Positions 63,922 to 64,000 of a DNA stretch of 64,000 bases are shown here, piece by piece; position 1 is the stretch's first letter, and the number at the start of each line of letters is the position of its first letter. The notes beneath the pieces were generated by a model. It saw only the letters and a list, made by a program, of their open reading frames with translations. It searched no databases and had not been told where the DNA came from. The stretch is taken from positions 62,001-126,000 of the forward strand of contig NZ_CAJVCE010000011.1 in the NCBI RefSeq assembly GCF_910594985.1, read 5' to 3'. Source of the DNA: Paenibacillus allorhizosphaerae (GTDB lineage Bacteria > Bacillota > Bacilli > Paenibacillales > NBRC-103111). The position numbers were made by a program, and so were the translations under genes.

Positions 63922-64000
63922 ATGCAAGAGAACAACAAGCTGCAGCCCGAAGCGGCTGCGGCGGCCATGCTGAAGCTGACGATGACTTCGATCGATAAGC
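63922..64000 (+). CDS. Unknown protein, cut by the right edge
   Basis: ATG 63922 with GAGGGA six bases upstream; 26 residues visible (starts MQENNKLQPEAAAAA). TATAAT lies near 63889. Too little for a family assignment. Confidence 0.5.
   Translation, partial: MQENNKLQPEAAAAAMLKLTMTSIDK

Noticed and set aside
1-64000. CRISPR arrays, tRNA/rRNA genes and complete insertion sequences
   Set aside because: None recognised by eye; no regularly spaced repeats beyond the three 13-bp copies near 10 kb, and no transposase was identified.

Overview
The window looks like chromosomal DNA of a spore-forming, moderately high-GC member of the Paenibacillaceae (Paenibacillus, Cohnella or a close relative). 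The reasons are a Bacillus-type sdhCAB operon, a CotD-type spore coat protein, a BmrC/BmrD-type heterodimeric ABC exporter with a leader peptide, a 7TMR-DISM/LytS hybrid kinase paired with a REC-BTAD regulator, many AGGAGG-like ribosome binding sites with frequent TTG/GTG starts, and intrinsic terminators with long T runs. The genus is inferred from gene content, not from a marker gene. No rRNA, tRNA, CRISPR array, complete insertion sequence or replication origin was recognised.

Layout. 1-4.3 kb: a LysR regulator (cut by the left edge) divergent from sdhC-sdhA-sdhB. 4.4-6.8 kb: a LacI-type regulator with its own operator, then a GH88 unsaturated glucuronyl/galacturonyl hydrolase. 6.8-11.5 kb: a CDF metal exporter, a membrane protein, and a small phage/ICE-like island (ImmA-type protease, XRE repressor, XhlA-like protein, repeated candidate operator), followed by a small P-loop kinase. 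11.7-13.2 kb: thiM and a membrane protein. 13.3-18.1 kb: a signalling block of a 1040-residue double-kinase hybrid, a REC-BTAD activator and a CheY-like regulator. 18.2-21.1 kb: small proteins, then an RpiR regulator coupled to a PhnP-like hydrolase. 21.3-29 kb: a large secreted phosphoesterase, a solute-binding lipoprotein, a PP2C-like phosphatase, a CotD-like coat protein and a Fur-controlled FhuF-like reductase.

29.2-37.4 kb: gluQRS, a decayed patch (frameshifted Nif11-type RiPP precursor and a solute-binding protein fragment), a leftward accessory cluster (zinc-ribbon protein, GNAT, two diverged paralogues with a possible papain-like/BtrH-like N-terminus, WYL regulator), and a beta-helix polysaccharide-active protein. 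37.6-44.4 kb: a GntR regulator with ilvD, then the BmrC/BmrD-type exporter behind a 27-codon leader peptide and an attenuator terminator. 44.45-53.5 kb: a candidate structured RNA, a glycine-rich protein, a GDSL esterase, a HisJ-type phosphatase, a LysR regulator, a full-length Lhr helicase and a HAD phosphatase. 53.7-57 kb: a hypothetical protein and an OmpR/VanS-type two-component system. 57.4-64 kb: cysteine dioxygenase, a lipoprotein serpin, a three-gene ABC-2 exporter behind a riboswitch-like leader, CheX, an SDR and the start of an unidentified gene.

Most of the window is ordinary core and niche genome. The parts that deserve a second look are the two RNA leaders (59.42-59.64 kb and 44.45-44.63 kb), the translation-coupled attenuator of the ABC exporter, the broken Nif11 peptide and adjacent accessory cluster, the XRE/ImmA/XhlA island with its 13-bp repeats, the hybrid double kinase with a BTAD partner, and the phosphoesterase with LTD, FN3 and FIMAH-like modules.
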